A DNA stretch of 64,000 bases from positions 145,955 through 209,954 of the forward strand of contig MKVK01000019.1 of NCBI GenBank assembly GCA_001898825.1, written 5' to 3'. Of this stretch, positions 1-8,541 are shown piece by piece. The DNA comes from Magnetospirillum sp. 64-120 (GTDB lineage: Bacteria; Pseudomonadota; Alphaproteobacteria; Rhodospirillales; Magnetospirillaceae). How positions within the stretch are numbered: position 1 is the first letter of the stretch; each line of letters begins with the position of its first letter. Position numbers and translations under genes: made by a program. Below the pieces are notes generated by a model. The model saw nothing but the letters and a program-made list of their open reading frames with translations. It was not told where the DNA came from and ran no database searches.

Positions 1-2
1 TC

Positions 3-1118
3 CATACCGGCTTGATGAAGTCCACCATCTTTTCCGATTTCGACCATCTCAGCCCGGGCAAGATCAACAACAAGACCAACGGGGTGACACCCCGGCGCTG
101 GCTTTTGTTGTCCAATCCCGGCCTGTCGGCCCTGATCAGCGGCAAGATCGGCGACCAATGGGTGACCCATCTGGACCAGTTGAAAAAGCTGGAACCCTTT
201 GCCGAGGACGCGGCGTTCCGGGCCGAATTCGCCGCCGTCAAGCGGGCCAACAAGCAGCGTCTGGCCGAGGTGATCTCGGTGCGTCTGGGCGTCGACATCA
301 ATCCCGATTCGCTGTTCGACGTCCAGATCAAGCGCATCCACGAATACAAGCGCCAGCTTTTGAACGTGCTGCAGGTGGTGGCGCGTTATTCGCGCATCCG
401 CTCCAATCCGTTGCTGGACGTGGTGCCGCGCACCGTCATCATCGGCGGCAAGGCGGCGCCGGGCTATCTGATGGCCAAGCTGATCATCAAGCTGATCAAC
501 GACGTGGCCGACGTGGTCAACAACGACCCGTTGGTGGCCGACAAGCTGAAGGTGGTGTTCGTCCCCAATTACAACGTTTCCACCGCCGAACTGGTGATGC
601 CGGCGGCCGACCTGTCGGAACAGATTTCCACCGCCGGCACCGAGGCGTCGGGCACCGGCAACATGAAGATGAGCATGAACGGGGCCTTGACCATCGGCAC
701 CTGGGACGGCGCCAACGTGGAAATCTGCGAGGAAGTGGGCGAGGAAAACATGTTCCTGTTCGGCCTGACCGCCCAGGAAGTGGCCCGTACCCGCCATGAC
801 GGCTATGACCCCAAGCCGGCCATCGCCGCCAACGCCGAACTGAAGAAAGCCATCGACCTGATCGCTTCGGGCTATTTCTCGCCCGACGATCCGGCCCGGT
901 TCGCCCCCGTCGTCGACATTTTGACCCATGCCGACCATTACCTGCTGACCGCCGACTTCGCATCCTACATGGCGGCCCAGGACAAGGTGGACGAACTTTA
1001 CCGCGACCAATCGGAATGGAGCCGCAAATCCATCCTGAACGTCGCCCGCATGGGCAAGTTCTCGTCGGATCGCACGGTGTCCGAATACGCCCGCGACATC
1101 TGGGGGGTGCCGGTCTGA
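3..1118 (+). CDS. glgP: Glycogen/maltodextrin phosphorylase, C-terminal part (cut by window start)
   Basis: Glycogen phosphorylase removes glucose-1-phosphate from the ends of alpha-1,4-glucans in the cytoplasm, using pyridoxal phosphate (PLP). The frame is open from base 3, so the gene begins upstream; about 372 C-terminal residues of a protein usually near 800 are visible. Family landmarks are NKTNGVTPRRWL, the FDVQIKRIHEYKRQ segment, and the PLP-lysine region EASGTGNMKMSMNGALTIGT, whose lysine carries the cofactor. The end, at TGA 1116-1118, looks natural. The next gene is a small unrelated ORF, so no glycogen operon is visible on this side. Family assignment is secure; the exact substrate (glycogen or maltodextrin) is not determined. 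Confidence 0.95.
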   Translation, partial: HTGLMKSTIFSDFDHLSPGKINNKTNGVTPRRWLLLSNPGLSALISGKIGDQWVTHLDQLKKLEPFAEDAAFRAEFAAVKRANKQRLAEVISVRLGVDINPDSLFDVQIKRIHEYKRQLLNVLQVVARYSRIRSNPLLDVVPRTVIIGGKAAPGYLMAKLIIKLINDVADVVNNDPLVADKLKVVFVPNYNVSTAELVMPAADLSEQISTAGTEASGTGNMKMSMNGALTIGTWDGANVEICEEVGEENMFLFGLTAQEVARTRHDGYDPKPAIAANAELKKAIDLIASGYFSPDDPARFAPVVDILTHADHYLLTADFASYMAAQDKVDELYRDQSEWSRKSILNVARMGKFSSDRTVSEYARDIWGVPV

Positions 1119-1243
1119 TTATGCCTTGGGCTTAAGGTCTCTGCCTTAGGTCCAAAGGCAAAGGTATCTGTCATCAAAGAGTCTGTTGCAGTGCAGCATA
1201 TTGCGGCGCATCATTTCCTGGCAACCAACCAGGAGGTATGGTC

Positions 1244-1423
1244 ATGATCCAGCTTTTGAGCGACATGCGCCGCCTTTCCGAACTGCTTGAAGACGAATGC
1301 GCCGGCCGTCCCTTCGACCGCCACCAAGCGCATTCCATCGCCGCCCAACTGGCCGAGGCCTGCCCGGAAATGGGCCAGACCATGCGCCGCATCAGCGAAC
1401 GCATGCGCGGCGAGATGCGTTGA
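1244..1423 (+). CDS. Small conserved-looking hypothetical protein (59 aa)
   Basis: This is a 59-residue protein of unknown function. It is soluble and probably all helical, rich in Arg, Glu and Met, with no transmembrane segment and no cysteine pair. A strong ribosome site, AGGAGG at 1231-1236, sits 7 bases before ATG 1244. An in-frame ATG at 1238 is only one base from that site, so 1244 is the better start. The gene stands alone between glgP and a strong hairpin terminator at 1446-1477, with 120 bases of upstream DNA for its own promoter. The ribosome site and downstream terminator argue that it is real, but I recognise no family. Confidence 0.65.
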   Translation: MIQLLSDMRRLSELLEDECAGRPFDRHQAHSIAAQLAEACPEMGQTMRRISERMRGEMR

Positions 1424-1445
1424 TCCGTTTCGTTTTTCCCACGAA

Positions 1446-1477
1446 AAACGCCACCGAAGTCGCCTTCGGTGGCGTTT
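1446..1477. terminator. Bidirectional intrinsic terminator
   Basis: A perfect 14-bp stem (AAACGCCACCGAAG against CTTCGGTGGCGTTT) with a four-base loop lies between the convergent small ORF and the lipoprotein gene. Its ends are A-rich on the left and T-rich on the right, so it can stop transcription from both directions. Confidence 0.85.
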
Positions 1478-1493
1478 GTGTTTGGACGGGGCG

Positions 1494-1871
1494 TCAGCGC
1501 ACCGGCAAGGGGGCCGGGACGAAGCCGATCAGGCGGTCGTTGCCCTGGTTGTAGGGCTGGGCATAGCAACTGGGCTTGGCCAGCGACGCATAGCAATAGA
1601 CCTGCTGGCGCGGCGGCGGCGGGCCTGGCCAATCGACGCACCACACGCCTTCGCGCTGGGCGCGGATGGTGGAACAATCCTTGCCGGTGATCCAGGTGGC
1701 TAGGTGGTCGCCCATGGTCTTCTTGGTGTTGATGACGCTTAAGACTTCCAGGTTCAGGAACAGATTGGCGTCGCCGACGCGGGCGACTTCGGTCTCGATG
1801 CCATCGCGGCCGACAAAGGCGCAGCCGCTCAGCAGCAGAATTCCTGCCAGGGGGGCAAGGTGCCTGATCAT
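1494..1871 (-). CDS. Putative small lipoprotein
   Basis: A 125-residue protein with a lipoprotein signal: a short basic start, a hydrophobic run and the lipobox LLSGC, with Cys17 as the acylated residue. The mature part holds three further cysteines (KDCST, VWCVDW, PSCYAQ) and a proline stretch (PGPPPP). These could form disulfides in the periplasm. No known domain is recognised. The gene is divergent from the thioredoxin-like gene at 1982, with 110 bases between them, and converges on the terminator at 1446-1477. Confidence 0.75.
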   Translation of the reverse strand: MIRHLAPLAGILLLSGCAFVGRDGIETEVARVGDANLFLNLEVLSVINTKKTMGDHLATWITGKDCSTIRAQREGVWCVDWPGPPPPRQQVYCYASLAKPSCYAQPYNQGNDRLIGFVPAPLPVR

Positions 1872-1981
1872 CTTCTATGACCCCTTCCAACGATTCGCTA
1901 TAGTGTCGGCCCGGCGGGCAGTCGCGGTCAACGCTATACTAGCCGCCGGCATTTCAAAAAAGACTTAACGGAGCGGCGAAC

Positions 1982-2536
1982 ATGGCGGTGGAAACGCCTC
2001 TTTGTGATTTCGGCAGGCCTGCCCCTGATTTCGACCTGCCCGGCATCGACGGGCGGAACTGGTCGCTACGGCAGGTGCGCGGCCCCAAGGGCACCCTGGT
2101 CATGTTCATCTGCAACCACTGCCCCTATGTGCAGGCGGTGGTCGACCGTCTGGTGCGGGACTGCGCCCAGTTGCAGGAACTGGGCATCGGCGTCGCCGCC
2201 GTCATGTCCAACGACGTGGTCGCCTATCCCGAGGATTCGTTGGATAACATGAAACTGTTCGCCGCCCGGCACGGCTTCACCTTTCCCTATCTGTACGACG
2301 AAAGCCAGGCCGTGGCCCGGGCTTATGACGCGGTGTGCACGCCGGACTTTTTCGGCTTCGACGCCGGTCTGGGGCTGCAATATCGCGGCCGCCTGGATGC
2401 CTCACGCAAGCAGGCGGGGCCGGCGGATGCCCGACGCGAGTTGTTCGAGGCCATGGAGCAGGTGGCGAAAACCGGTCGCGGACCGGTCGAACAGACGGCC
2501 AGCATGGGCTGTTCCATCAAATGGCGGACGGATTAA
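1982..2536 (+). CDS. Thioredoxin-fold (AhpC/TSA-like) redox protein
   Basis: A 184-residue thioredoxin-fold protein. The N-terminal GRPAPDFDLPGIDG is the usual entry strand of the peroxiredoxin/TlpA group. The redox site is CNHCPYV (Cys44-x-x-Cys47), placed as in the widespread 'thioredoxin family protein' with a CxxCPYV motif. A later YDAVCTPDFFGFD segment includes the cis-proline region. There is no signal peptide or membrane anchor, so it is probably a cytoplasmic disulfide reductase or peroxidase; the substrate is unknown. ATG 1982 follows GGAGCGG by a few bases. It appears to be a single-gene unit, followed 80 bases later by the yfgM-bamB-der operon. Confidence 0.85.
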   Translation: MAVETPLCDFGRPAPDFDLPGIDGRNWSLRQVRGPKGTLVMFICNHCPYVQAVVDRLVRDCAQLQELGIGVAAVMSNDVVAYPEDSLDNMKLFAARHGFTFPYLYDESQAVARAYDAVCTPDFFGFDAGLGLQYRGRLDASRKQAGPADARRELFEAMEQVAKTGRGPVEQTASMGCSIKWRTD

Positions 2537-2616
2537 GGCCGCCGGACTCACGGCGTGTTTGCCTCTTGCTCGCAAGCACACTATGTTGACGCCGATCGAA
2601 TTCCGGAGATGATCCC

Positions 2617-3300
2617 GTGACCAATCCCCATGACGATGCCGCCACCGCCCTGCTGATCCGCGAGGTCGACGATGATCTGCGGCAAGAAAACATGCAGAAG
2701 CTGTGGAAGAAGTACGGCGGCCTGATGGTCGGCGGCGCGGTCGCCATCGTTCTTGCCGTGGCCGGTGTCCAGGGGTGGCAGGTCTATCAGCGCAATCAGG
2801 CCCAGGAATCCTCGCAGCGTTTCGTCCAGGCGGTGCAACTGCTGGACAAGGGCGACACCGCCAAGGGCGTCGACGCCCTGCAGGCCCTGTCGGTCACCGG
2901 CAATGTGGGGTATCGCCTGTTGGCCGACATGAAGCTGGCCCAGGTCAAGATCAAGGATGGCGACAACGCCGCCGCCATCGCCCTTTACGACAAGGTGGCC
3001 GGCGACAGCAGCATCGACGGCGTCTATCGCGATCTGGCGTCGATCAAGTCCGCTTACCTGAAGCTGACCGTCGGCGACGTTGCCGGCGTCGAGGCCCGCA
3101 TGGCGCCGTTGGCCGTCGAATCCAATCCGTGGCGCCATTCGGCCCGCGAAGTTCTGGCTTTGCTGGCCTTGAAGGCCGGCGACACCGCCAAGGCCCAGGA
3201 ATGGCTGCGCAAGGTGGCCGACGACGTGGCGGCGCCGACCGCCATTCGCGGCCGTGCCGCCGAATTGCTGGCGGCTTTGGAAAACGGCGCCAAGGGTTGA
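2617..3300 (+). CDS. YfgM-like tetratricopeptide membrane protein
   Basis: A 227-residue protein with a cytoplasmic N-terminus, one transmembrane helix at about residues 34-54 (GGLMVGGAVAIVLAVAGVQG), and a helical TPR-like periplasmic domain. In E. coli, YfgM associates with the SecYEG translocon and periplasmic chaperones. The order YfgM-BamB-Der is conserved from E. coli to alphaproteobacteria and is seen here with 14-base and 1-base gaps, which supports the assignment. The sequence DDLRQENMQKLWKKYGG before the helix is typical of the family (DUF2133/TPR_21). The start at 2617 follows GGAGATGATCC. Confidence 0.85.
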   Translation: MTNPHDDAATALLIREVDDDLRQENMQKLWKKYGGLMVGGAVAIVLAVAGVQGWQVYQRNQAQESSQRFVQAVQLLDKGDTAKGVDALQALSVTGNVGYRLLADMKLAQVKIKDGDNAAAIALYDKVAGDSSIDGVYRDLASIKSAYLKLTVGDVAGVEARMAPLAVESNPWRHSAREVLALLALKAGDTAKAQEWLRKVADDVAAPTAIRGRAAELLAALENGAKG

Positions 3301-3314
3301 GCGGGGGAGTGGGC

Positions 3315-4631
3315 ATGAACATTCGTCTGGTGTGGGTGGTGGTTGCCGCCTTGGGGCTTTCCGCCTGTTCCGACTGGCTGGGTGAAAAGGAAGCGCCGCC
3401 GCTGCCGGGCAAGCGCATTTCTGTGTTGTCGGGTGAACACGCGCTGTCCCCCGAAGTCAGCGGCGAGCAGGCCGGCATCAAGCTGCCGCCGCCGGAACCC
3501 AACGACGACTGGCCGCAGGCCGGCGGCTATTCCAACCATGCCATGCATCACATGGAAGTGGGCGGCCACCTGCAACGCGTGTGGCGTTCCTCCATCGGTG
3601 AAGGGTCCAGCAAGCGGGCCAAGCTGCTGGCCCAGCCCATCGTCGCCGAAGGCCGTGTCTTCACCCTGGATTCCGCCGCCGAGGTTCGGGCCTTCGACGC
3701 CCGGACCGGTGCCAAGATCTGGGCGGTCGATATCACCCCCAAGGGCGAGGACGACACCTTCTCGGGTGGCGGCTTGGCCTATGAGGACGGACAGCTGTTC
3801 ATTTCCACCGGCTTCGCCCAGGTGGTGTCGTTGAATGCCGCCAACGGTCAGGTACTGTGGCGTCAGACCCTGTCTGGCCCCATGCGCGGCGCGCCGACCG
3901 TGCGCGCCGGACGCGTCTTCGTCATCACCGTGGACAACCAGACCCACGCCTTGGCCGCCGAGGACGGCGCCGTGCTGTGGACCCATCAGGGTATTTCGGA
4001 AGTCGCCAGCCTGTTGGGCGGCACCAGCCCGGCGGTGGACGGCAACGTGGTGGTGGTGCCCTATTCCTCGGGCGAACTGTTCGCGTTGCGCATCGACAAC
4101 GGGTCGGTGCTGTGGCAGGAACAATTGGCCACGTTGCGCCGTACCGAAGGCGCCGCGTCGCTGACCGACATCCGGGCGCGGCCGATCATCGACCGTGGGC
4201 GGGTCTACGCCATCGGCCATGCCGACTTCCTGCTGGCCGTCGACCTGCGCAGCGGTCGTCGCCTGTGGGAACGCGAGATCGGCGGCATCCAAAGCCCGTG
4301 GGTGGGTGGGGACTACCTGTTCCTGGTCGACAACAACAATGAAGCCATGGCGTTGGACGCCAAGACCGGCAAGATCATCTGGGTCACCCAGTTGCAGGTC
4401 TGGGAGGACGAGGAAGACCGCACCGGCCGCATCGTCTGGTCCGGTCCCATCCTGGCTTCTGACCGTCTGATCGTGGCGTCGTCCCATGGTCGTCTGGTAT
4501 CCTTGTCGCCTTATACCGGCGACGTGCTGGGTACGGAAAAGGCGTCCGACGGGGTCAGCATCGCTCCGGCCGTGGCCCAAGGGGCGGTCTATTTCCTGAC
4601 CGACGACGCAGAATTGGTGGCGTATCGCTAA
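3315..4631 (+). CDS. bamB: Outer membrane assembly lipoprotein BamB
   Basis: BamB is the beta-propeller lipoprotein of the BAM complex, which inserts beta-barrel proteins into the outer membrane. The 438-residue product starts with a lipoprotein signal (LGLSACSDW, lipobox LSAC). It then shows repeated PQQ/WD-like blades such as [37 protein letters not shown] and [18 protein letters not shown]. The open frame extends far upstream, but that part only shadows yfgM. ATG 3315, preceded by GGGGGAGTGGGC, fits the lipoprotein signal and the family length. It is second in the yfgM-bamB-der unit. Confidence 0.93.
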   Translation: MNIRLVWVVVAALGLSACSDWLGEKEAPPLPGKRISVLSGEHALSPEVSGEQAGIKLPPPEPNDDWPQAGGYSNHAMHHMEVGGHLQRVWRSSIGEGSSKRAKLLAQPIVAEGRVFTLDSAAEVRAFDARTGAKIWAVDITPKGEDDTFSGGGLAYEDGQLFISTGFAQVVSLNAANGQVLWRQTLSGPMRGAPTVRAGRVFVITVDNQTHALAAEDGAVLWTHQGISEVASLLGGTSPAVDGNVVVVPYSSGELFALRIDNGSVLWQEQLATLRRTEGAASLTDIRARPIIDRGRVYAIGHADFLLAVDLRSGRRLWEREIGGIQSPWVGGDYLFLVDNNNEAMALDAKTGKIIWVTQLQVWEDEEDRTGRIVWSGPILASDRLIVASSHGRLVSLSPYTGDVLGTEKASDGVSIAPAVAQGAVYFLTDDAELVAYR

Positions 4632-4632
4632 T

Positions 4633-6042
4633 ATGACTTTCACTGTTGCCATCGTCGGACGCCCCAATGTGGGCAAGTCCACGCTTTTCAACCGCCTGGC
4701 CGGTCGCCGGCTGGCCATCGTCCACGACATGCCGGGTGTCACCCGCGACCGCCGCGAGGCGGCGGCCACGCTGCTGGGCATGGAATTCCGCGTCATCGAC
4801 ACCGCCGGTTTCGAGGACGCCAATGACGGTTCCATCGAAGCCCGCATGCGGCGCCAGACCGACACCGCGGTGGCGGAAGCCGACGTGGTCTTGATGCTGA
4901 TCGATTCCCGCGCCGGGGTGACGCCGCTGGATGCCCATTTCGCCGATTACCTGCGCAAGCAGAAAACCCCGGTGATCCTGGTGGCCAATAAATGCGAGGG
5001 CAAGGCCGGCACCCCGGGAATGTACGAATCCTACAGCCTGGGGCTGGGCGAGCCGGTGCCGTTCTCGGCCGAACATGGCGAAGGTCTGGCCGAACTGTTC
5101 GACGCGCTGATGCCTTATGCCAAGGCCGCCGGTGCGTTGGACGACGAGGAAGAGGAAGACGATTTCTTCGAGGAACCCGCCTTGGGGGACGACGAGGAAA
5201 TCGAGACCGAAGACCGCCCCGAACGGCCGCTGCAACTGGTCATCGTCGGCCGCCCCAACGTGGGCAAGTCCACCCTGGTCAACCGCCTGCTGGGTGAAGA
5301 CCGCATGTTGACCGGTCCGGAAGCCGGCCTGACCCGCGACGCCATCTCGGTGGAATGGGAACATAACGGCCGCCGTGTGCGGCTGGTGGACACCGCCGGC
5401 TTGCGCAGGCGGGCCAATATCGACGACCCGGTGGAAAAGCTGTCGGCGTCCAACACCTTGGAAGCCATCCGCATGGCCGAGGTGGTGGTGCTGGTGATGG
5501 AAGCCGGCGCCATCTTGGACAAGCAGGACCTGACCATCGCCCGCATGGTGGTGGAAGAAGGCCGCTCGTTGGTTCTGGCCATCAACAAATGGGACGTGGT
5601 CGATAAGCCGCAAGAATCCTTGCAGCGTCTGTCCGACCGCCTGGAAACATCCATGCCCATGGTCCGCGGCCTGCCCACCGTGACCATCAGCGCGTTGACC
5701 GGGCGCGGCGTCGACAAGATGCTGGACGCGGTGCTCGCGGTTCACAAGACCTGGAACAAGCGCATTTCCACCTCGCGGCTGAACCGCTGGCTGGAAGACG
5801 TGCTGGCCCACCATCCGCCGCCGGCCATGCCGGGCGGGCGGCGTCTGAAGATCCGCTACATGACGCAGACCAAGGCGCGGCCGCCGACCTTCATCATCTT
5901 CGCCTCGAAGCCCGAGGAATTGCCGGAAAGCTATAGCCGCTATCTGGTCAACGGCCTGCGCGAGGCTTTCGACCTGCCGGGCGTGCCGATCCGTCTTTAC
6001 GTGCGCGGCGGCCGGAACCCTTACGCCAACAAGAAGGGCTGA
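4633..6042 (+). CDS. der: Ribosome biogenesis GTPase Der (EngA)
   Basis: Der is an essential GTPase with two tandem G domains that helps 50S ribosomal subunits mature. The 469-residue product has a first P-loop GRPNVGKST near residue 10, a second GRPNVGKST near 205, two DTAG G3 motifs (IDTAGFED and VDTAGLRR), NKCEG and NKWD G4 motifs, and a C-terminal KH-like domain ([17 protein letters not shown]). An acidic linker ([20 protein letters not shown]) joins the G domains. ATG 4633 comes one base after the bamB stop, so the two are probably co-translated. Confidence 0.97.
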   Translation: MTFTVAIVGRPNVGKSTLFNRLAGRRLAIVHDMPGVTRDRREAAATLLGMEFRVIDTAGFEDANDGSIEARMRRQTDTAVAEADVVLMLIDSRAGVTPLDAHFADYLRKQKTPVILVANKCEGKAGTPGMYESYSLGLGEPVPFSAEHGEGLAELFDALMPYAKAAGALDDEEEEDDFFEEPALGDDEEIETEDRPERPLQLVIVGRPNVGKSTLVNRLLGEDRMLTGPEAGLTRDAISVEWEHNGRRVRLVDTAGLRRRANIDDPVEKLSASNTLEAIRMAEVVVLVMEAGAILDKQDLTIARMVVEEGRSLVLAINKWDVVDKPQESLQRLSDRLETSMPMVRGLPTVTISALTGRGVDKMLDAVLAVHKTWNKRISTSRLNRWLEDVLAHHPPPAMPGGRRLKIRYMTQTKARPPTFIIFASKPEELPESYSRYLVNGLREAFDLPGVPIRLYVRGGRNPYANKKG

Positions 6043-6044
6043 TC

Positions 6045-6395
6045 TTGGCCCAGCCGGACGCCGTTCGCGTGCCCATGCTGTTGCGTTGGCCGGCCTTGCT
6101 GGTCACCTTCGGGCTGACCTTGGTCACCAACAGCGGCGGCAGCATCGGCCTGTTCGGCCTGTTGTTCGCCTATGATCGGCTCAGCGGGGTGCTGATGCCG
6201 ACCATGATCGCGGTCGGCGCTTTCGATCTTTTGTTGTTTTTCCCGGGGGTAGTCGCCTTGTTCCTGTGCCGCCGCCCCGGCGCCCGCCGCTTCGTGCTGG
6301 TCATGCAATGGCTGCAGCTGGCGACCGGCGGGGTGTTCTGGGCTTTGTGGTTCGTTGCCGACGCCGTGTGCGGCCTGTCGTTCACCTGCGTTTGA
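6045..6395 (+). CDS. Small integral membrane protein, function unknown
   Basis: A 116-residue hydrophobic protein with about three predicted membrane helices: LLVTFGLTLVTNSGGSIGLFGLLF, a segment around FDLLLFFPGVVALFLC, and LATGGVFWALWFVADAV. I do not recognise the family. The best start is TTG 6045, two bases after the der stop: GAAGGG at 6033-6038 gives ideal spacing to it, while the in-frame ATG at 6075 has no ribosome site. It is therefore probably translated with der. It converges on the RMD1-family gene, with only 11 bases between the stops. Confidence 0.6.
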   Translation: MAQPDAVRVPMLLRWPALLVTFGLTLVTNSGGSIGLFGLLFAYDRLSGVLMPTMIAVGAFDLLLFFPGVVALFLCRRPGARRFVLVMQWLQLATGGVFWALWFVADAVCGLSFTCV

Positions 6396-6406
6396 AAAGC
6401 GGCCGC

Positions 6407-7219
6407 TTAAAACAGCTTTTCCCACAGCGACAGCACGATCTCGAAGACGATCAGGAAGACGATGTACCATTCGACCCGAAGCGAGCGGCTGGTGTGCACC
6501 AGGTCCAGCAGGGTTTCGGCGGTGTCGCCGATCACTTCCAGCTTGTGATCCAGCGCCCGGCTGCGTTCGCGGATTTCGTATTCGCGTTCCAGACGGCCGA
6601 ACAGGCCTTCCAGTTCCGGCAGGTTCCACAGTGCTTCCGGCTTTTCCAGGACTTCGGCGCGGCCGACCATGCGGTGCTGGGTCAACAGCACGTCGCCGAT
6701 CTGTGACAGCAGTTCCTTGATCTTGAAATTGCGGCTGCCGTGGCGTTTCAGCCGGGCCGCCAGGGGCTCGACCCGGTCGAACACCGCCGCCACGCGGATT
6801 TCGAAATGTTCCAGCAGCATGTCCTTGGCCAGCACGTCGGCCACCACCTGCATGCGCTCGGGCGTCAGTTCCGCCAAGATGATGGTGCCGTCGGGGTCCA
6901 CATGTTCGGAACTGCCGGGGACGACGTCGATGTGGGCCTGTTCTCGCCCCGGTTCGGCCAACGGGTCGCTGACCAGATGGGTGATGTCGGCCAGATAATG
7001 GGCTTCTTCCTCGGCGCTGACGTCGAACAGCACGACGACGCCATAGCGGAACAACACGGCATAGCCCTTGCGCCCGACCCGCAGGGTCAAGGGCGTGGTG
7101 GCCAGGGCCAGCTTTTGCTCGAAGCCGCGGGTGTCCAGGCGTTCGCCCAGCAGGAAACCGCGAACGATCAGGCCACGATGGGCGGCGACGGGGTTTTCGG
7201 GTGCGTTGATCTGACTCAT
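6407..7219 (-). CDS. RMD1/YagE family (DUF155) protein
   Basis: A 270-residue protein of the RMD1/sif2 family, known from yeast Rmd1 and mitochondrial RMND1 and also found in bacteria. Visible features are an N-terminal globular part with VGRKGYAVLFRYGVVVLFDVS, a long helical region (NFKIKELLSQIGDVLLTQHRMVGRAEVL...), the RLEREYEIRERSRALDHKLEVI segment, and a C-terminal membrane helix (YIVFLIVFEIVLSLWEKLF), so it is tail-anchored. The bacterial role is unclear. ATG 7219 is the first start in a clean frame. It is unlinked to its neighbours: the membrane gene converges on it and the esterase upstream has its own terminal region. Confidence 0.8.
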   Translation of the reverse strand: MSQINAPENPVAAHRGLIVRGFLLGERLDTRGFEQKLALATTPLTLRVGRKGYAVLFRYGVVVLFDVSAEEEAHYLADITHLVSDPLAEPGREQAHIDVVPGSSEHVDPDGTIILAELTPERMQVVADVLAKDMLLEHFEIRVAAVFDRVEPLAARLKRHGSRNFKIKELLSQIGDVLLTQHRMVGRAEVLEKPEALWNLPELEGLFGRLEREYEIRERSRALDHKLEVIGDTAETLLDLVHTSRSLRVEWYIVFLIVFEIVLSLWEKLF

Positions 7220-7263
7220 GGTCGGGTGATGCTGCCGTTCCGCCTGACTCAGGTCAAGTTAAG

Positions 7264-8214
7264 CTATTCCGCCGCTTGCCGAAAAGGGGACGACAACGCC
7301 CGTGAAACCGCTTGGGCCGCCTGATCCACCGCCTGGACCGCCTGATCCAACAAGCTGGTCATCTGCATGAAGGAATGGGGCGCGTCGTCATAAACCGAAA
7401 GCGTTGTCGGAACGCCGGCCTTTTCCAGTTTCTTGGCCAGCTTCAGGCTGTCGTCCAGCAGGCAGTCCTGGCCGGCGCCGATCACCAATTGCGGCGGCAA
7501 GCCGTGCAGGTCGGCATGAAGGGGGGCGGCCAGCGGATTGGCGCGCTGGGCCGGGTCGGCCAGATATTGCGACCAGAACCAGTCCACTCGCTGACTGGTC
7601 AGTCCATGGGCGCCGCCGCCATAGGCGCGGTGCGAAGCGGTCTGCAGATCGGCCGAGAACATGCCGTAAAGCAGCACGCCGAAGCGTGGCAGGGTCAGGC
7701 CGATGTCGCGGCAGGACAAGGTGGCGGCCAGGGCCAGGTTGGCGCCGGCCGAATCGCCGCCGATGGCGACATTGGTGCCGTCCAGACCATGGGCGCTGCC
7801 GTTGCGGCGCAGCCAGGACAGGGTTTCCAGCGCTTCTTGCACCTGACCGGGGAAGCGGACTTCCGGGGCCAGCGAGTAGCCCAAGGCCAGAACCGCCACC
7901 CCGGATCGGATGGCCAGCAGCCGCAGCAGCCGCTCGTGGGTGTCCAGGCTGTTCAGGGCGAAGCCGCCGCCGTGGAAGTAGACCAGAACCGGGCGGTTGG
8001 TCTGGCCGGCCGGCACCGCATCGAACAACCGCAGTCGCAGCCGGCCCACCTGGATGTCCTGGCGACGGGCGATGTCGGGCAGGTCGCGGTTCCATATGGC
8101 CTGGTACGCCAAGGCGTTCCGCCGCGCCTGGGGCAGGGGCTGGCGCAACGGATCGGCCGGGGCGACCCCTTGGGTTTGGGCATAGGCTTGGATGGCGGCG
8201 ATGGGCGTGGTCAT
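7264..8214 (-). CDS. Alpha/beta hydrolase, HSL-type esterase/lipase
   Basis: A 316-residue serine esterase of the hormone-sensitive lipase group. The oxyanion-hole motif HGGG is at residues 81-84, the nucleophile elbow GDSAG has Ser155, and the acid/histidine end reads DCLLDDSLKLAKKL...DDAPHSFMQ. The frame opens at 8262, but ATG 8214 (MTTPIAAIQAYAQ) has GGAG 5-6 bases upstream and matches the family's usual N-terminus. There is no signal peptide, so it is probably cytoplasmic. Its upstream DNA (8215-8541), shared with the divergent coiled-coil gene, is very AT-rich and carries two dyads. Confidence 0.88.
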   Translation of the reverse strand: MTTPIAAIQAYAQTQGVAPADPLRQPLPQARRNALAYQAIWNRDLPDIARRQDIQVGRLRLRLFDAVPAGQTNRPVLVYFHGGGFALNSLDTHERLLRLLAIRSGVAVLALGYSLAPEVRFPGQVQEALETLSWLRRNGSAHGLDGTNVAIGGDSAGANLALAATLSCRDIGLTLPRFGVLLYGMFSADLQTASHRAYGGGAHGLTSQRVDWFWSQYLADPAQRANPLAAPLHADLHGLPPQLVIGAGQDCLLDDSLKLAKKLEKAGVPTTLSVYDDAPHSFMQMTSLLDQAVQAVDQAAQAVSRALSSPFRQAAE

Positions 8215-8541
8215 TGCTGGCTCCGTGTGGATGGCTGTCAGATTATACAACACACAAAACATGTCAAAGAAAAATATAAATACATAATAATTGTGTATTT
8301 ATTAGATTCGGACCAGAGCCGATTGATTCCAATATTGGAATCGGCGCCATGGCGGGCCGGGGAATGATTGATTTTTGTGGTGGGTGCGGGCATCCTCTGG
8401 CTGGGGAAGGGGCGGCCGGTCGCGGTCGCCATGGTTTTCCGGCGCCATTGGGTGTCTTTCAGGCCGTCGTCCCTTGCGGGCGGCGATAAACGGCCGGCGT
8501 CAGAACGGCCGCAAACGCAGACAGGACAAGGAACGTTCCGG
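8215..8541. other. Divergent intergenic region with an AT-rich island
   Basis: This 327-base gap between the esterase (minus) and the coiled-coil protein (plus) contains a striking AT-rich stretch at about 8243-8305. An imperfect dyad (AAATACA 8278-8284, TGTATTT 8294-8300) and a perfect 18-bp palindrome follow. Bases 8343-8541 return to normal GC and hold an open frame with no ribosome site, best read as leader. No RNA gene is seen. Confidence 0.5.
8325..8342. promoter_or_regulatory. Perfect 18-bp palindrome, candidate operator
   Basis: GATTCCAATATTGGAATC is its own reverse complement over all 18 bases. It lies between divergent genes, beside an AT-rich island. Perfect symmetry of this length without a T-tract suggests a dimeric regulator site rather than a terminator. 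No family is assigned. Confidence 0.5.

Noticed and set aside
6407-7324. Plus-strand open frames opposite the RMD1-family gene
   Set aside because: Typical shadow frames of GC-rich coding DNA; the minus-strand protein has a full family pattern.
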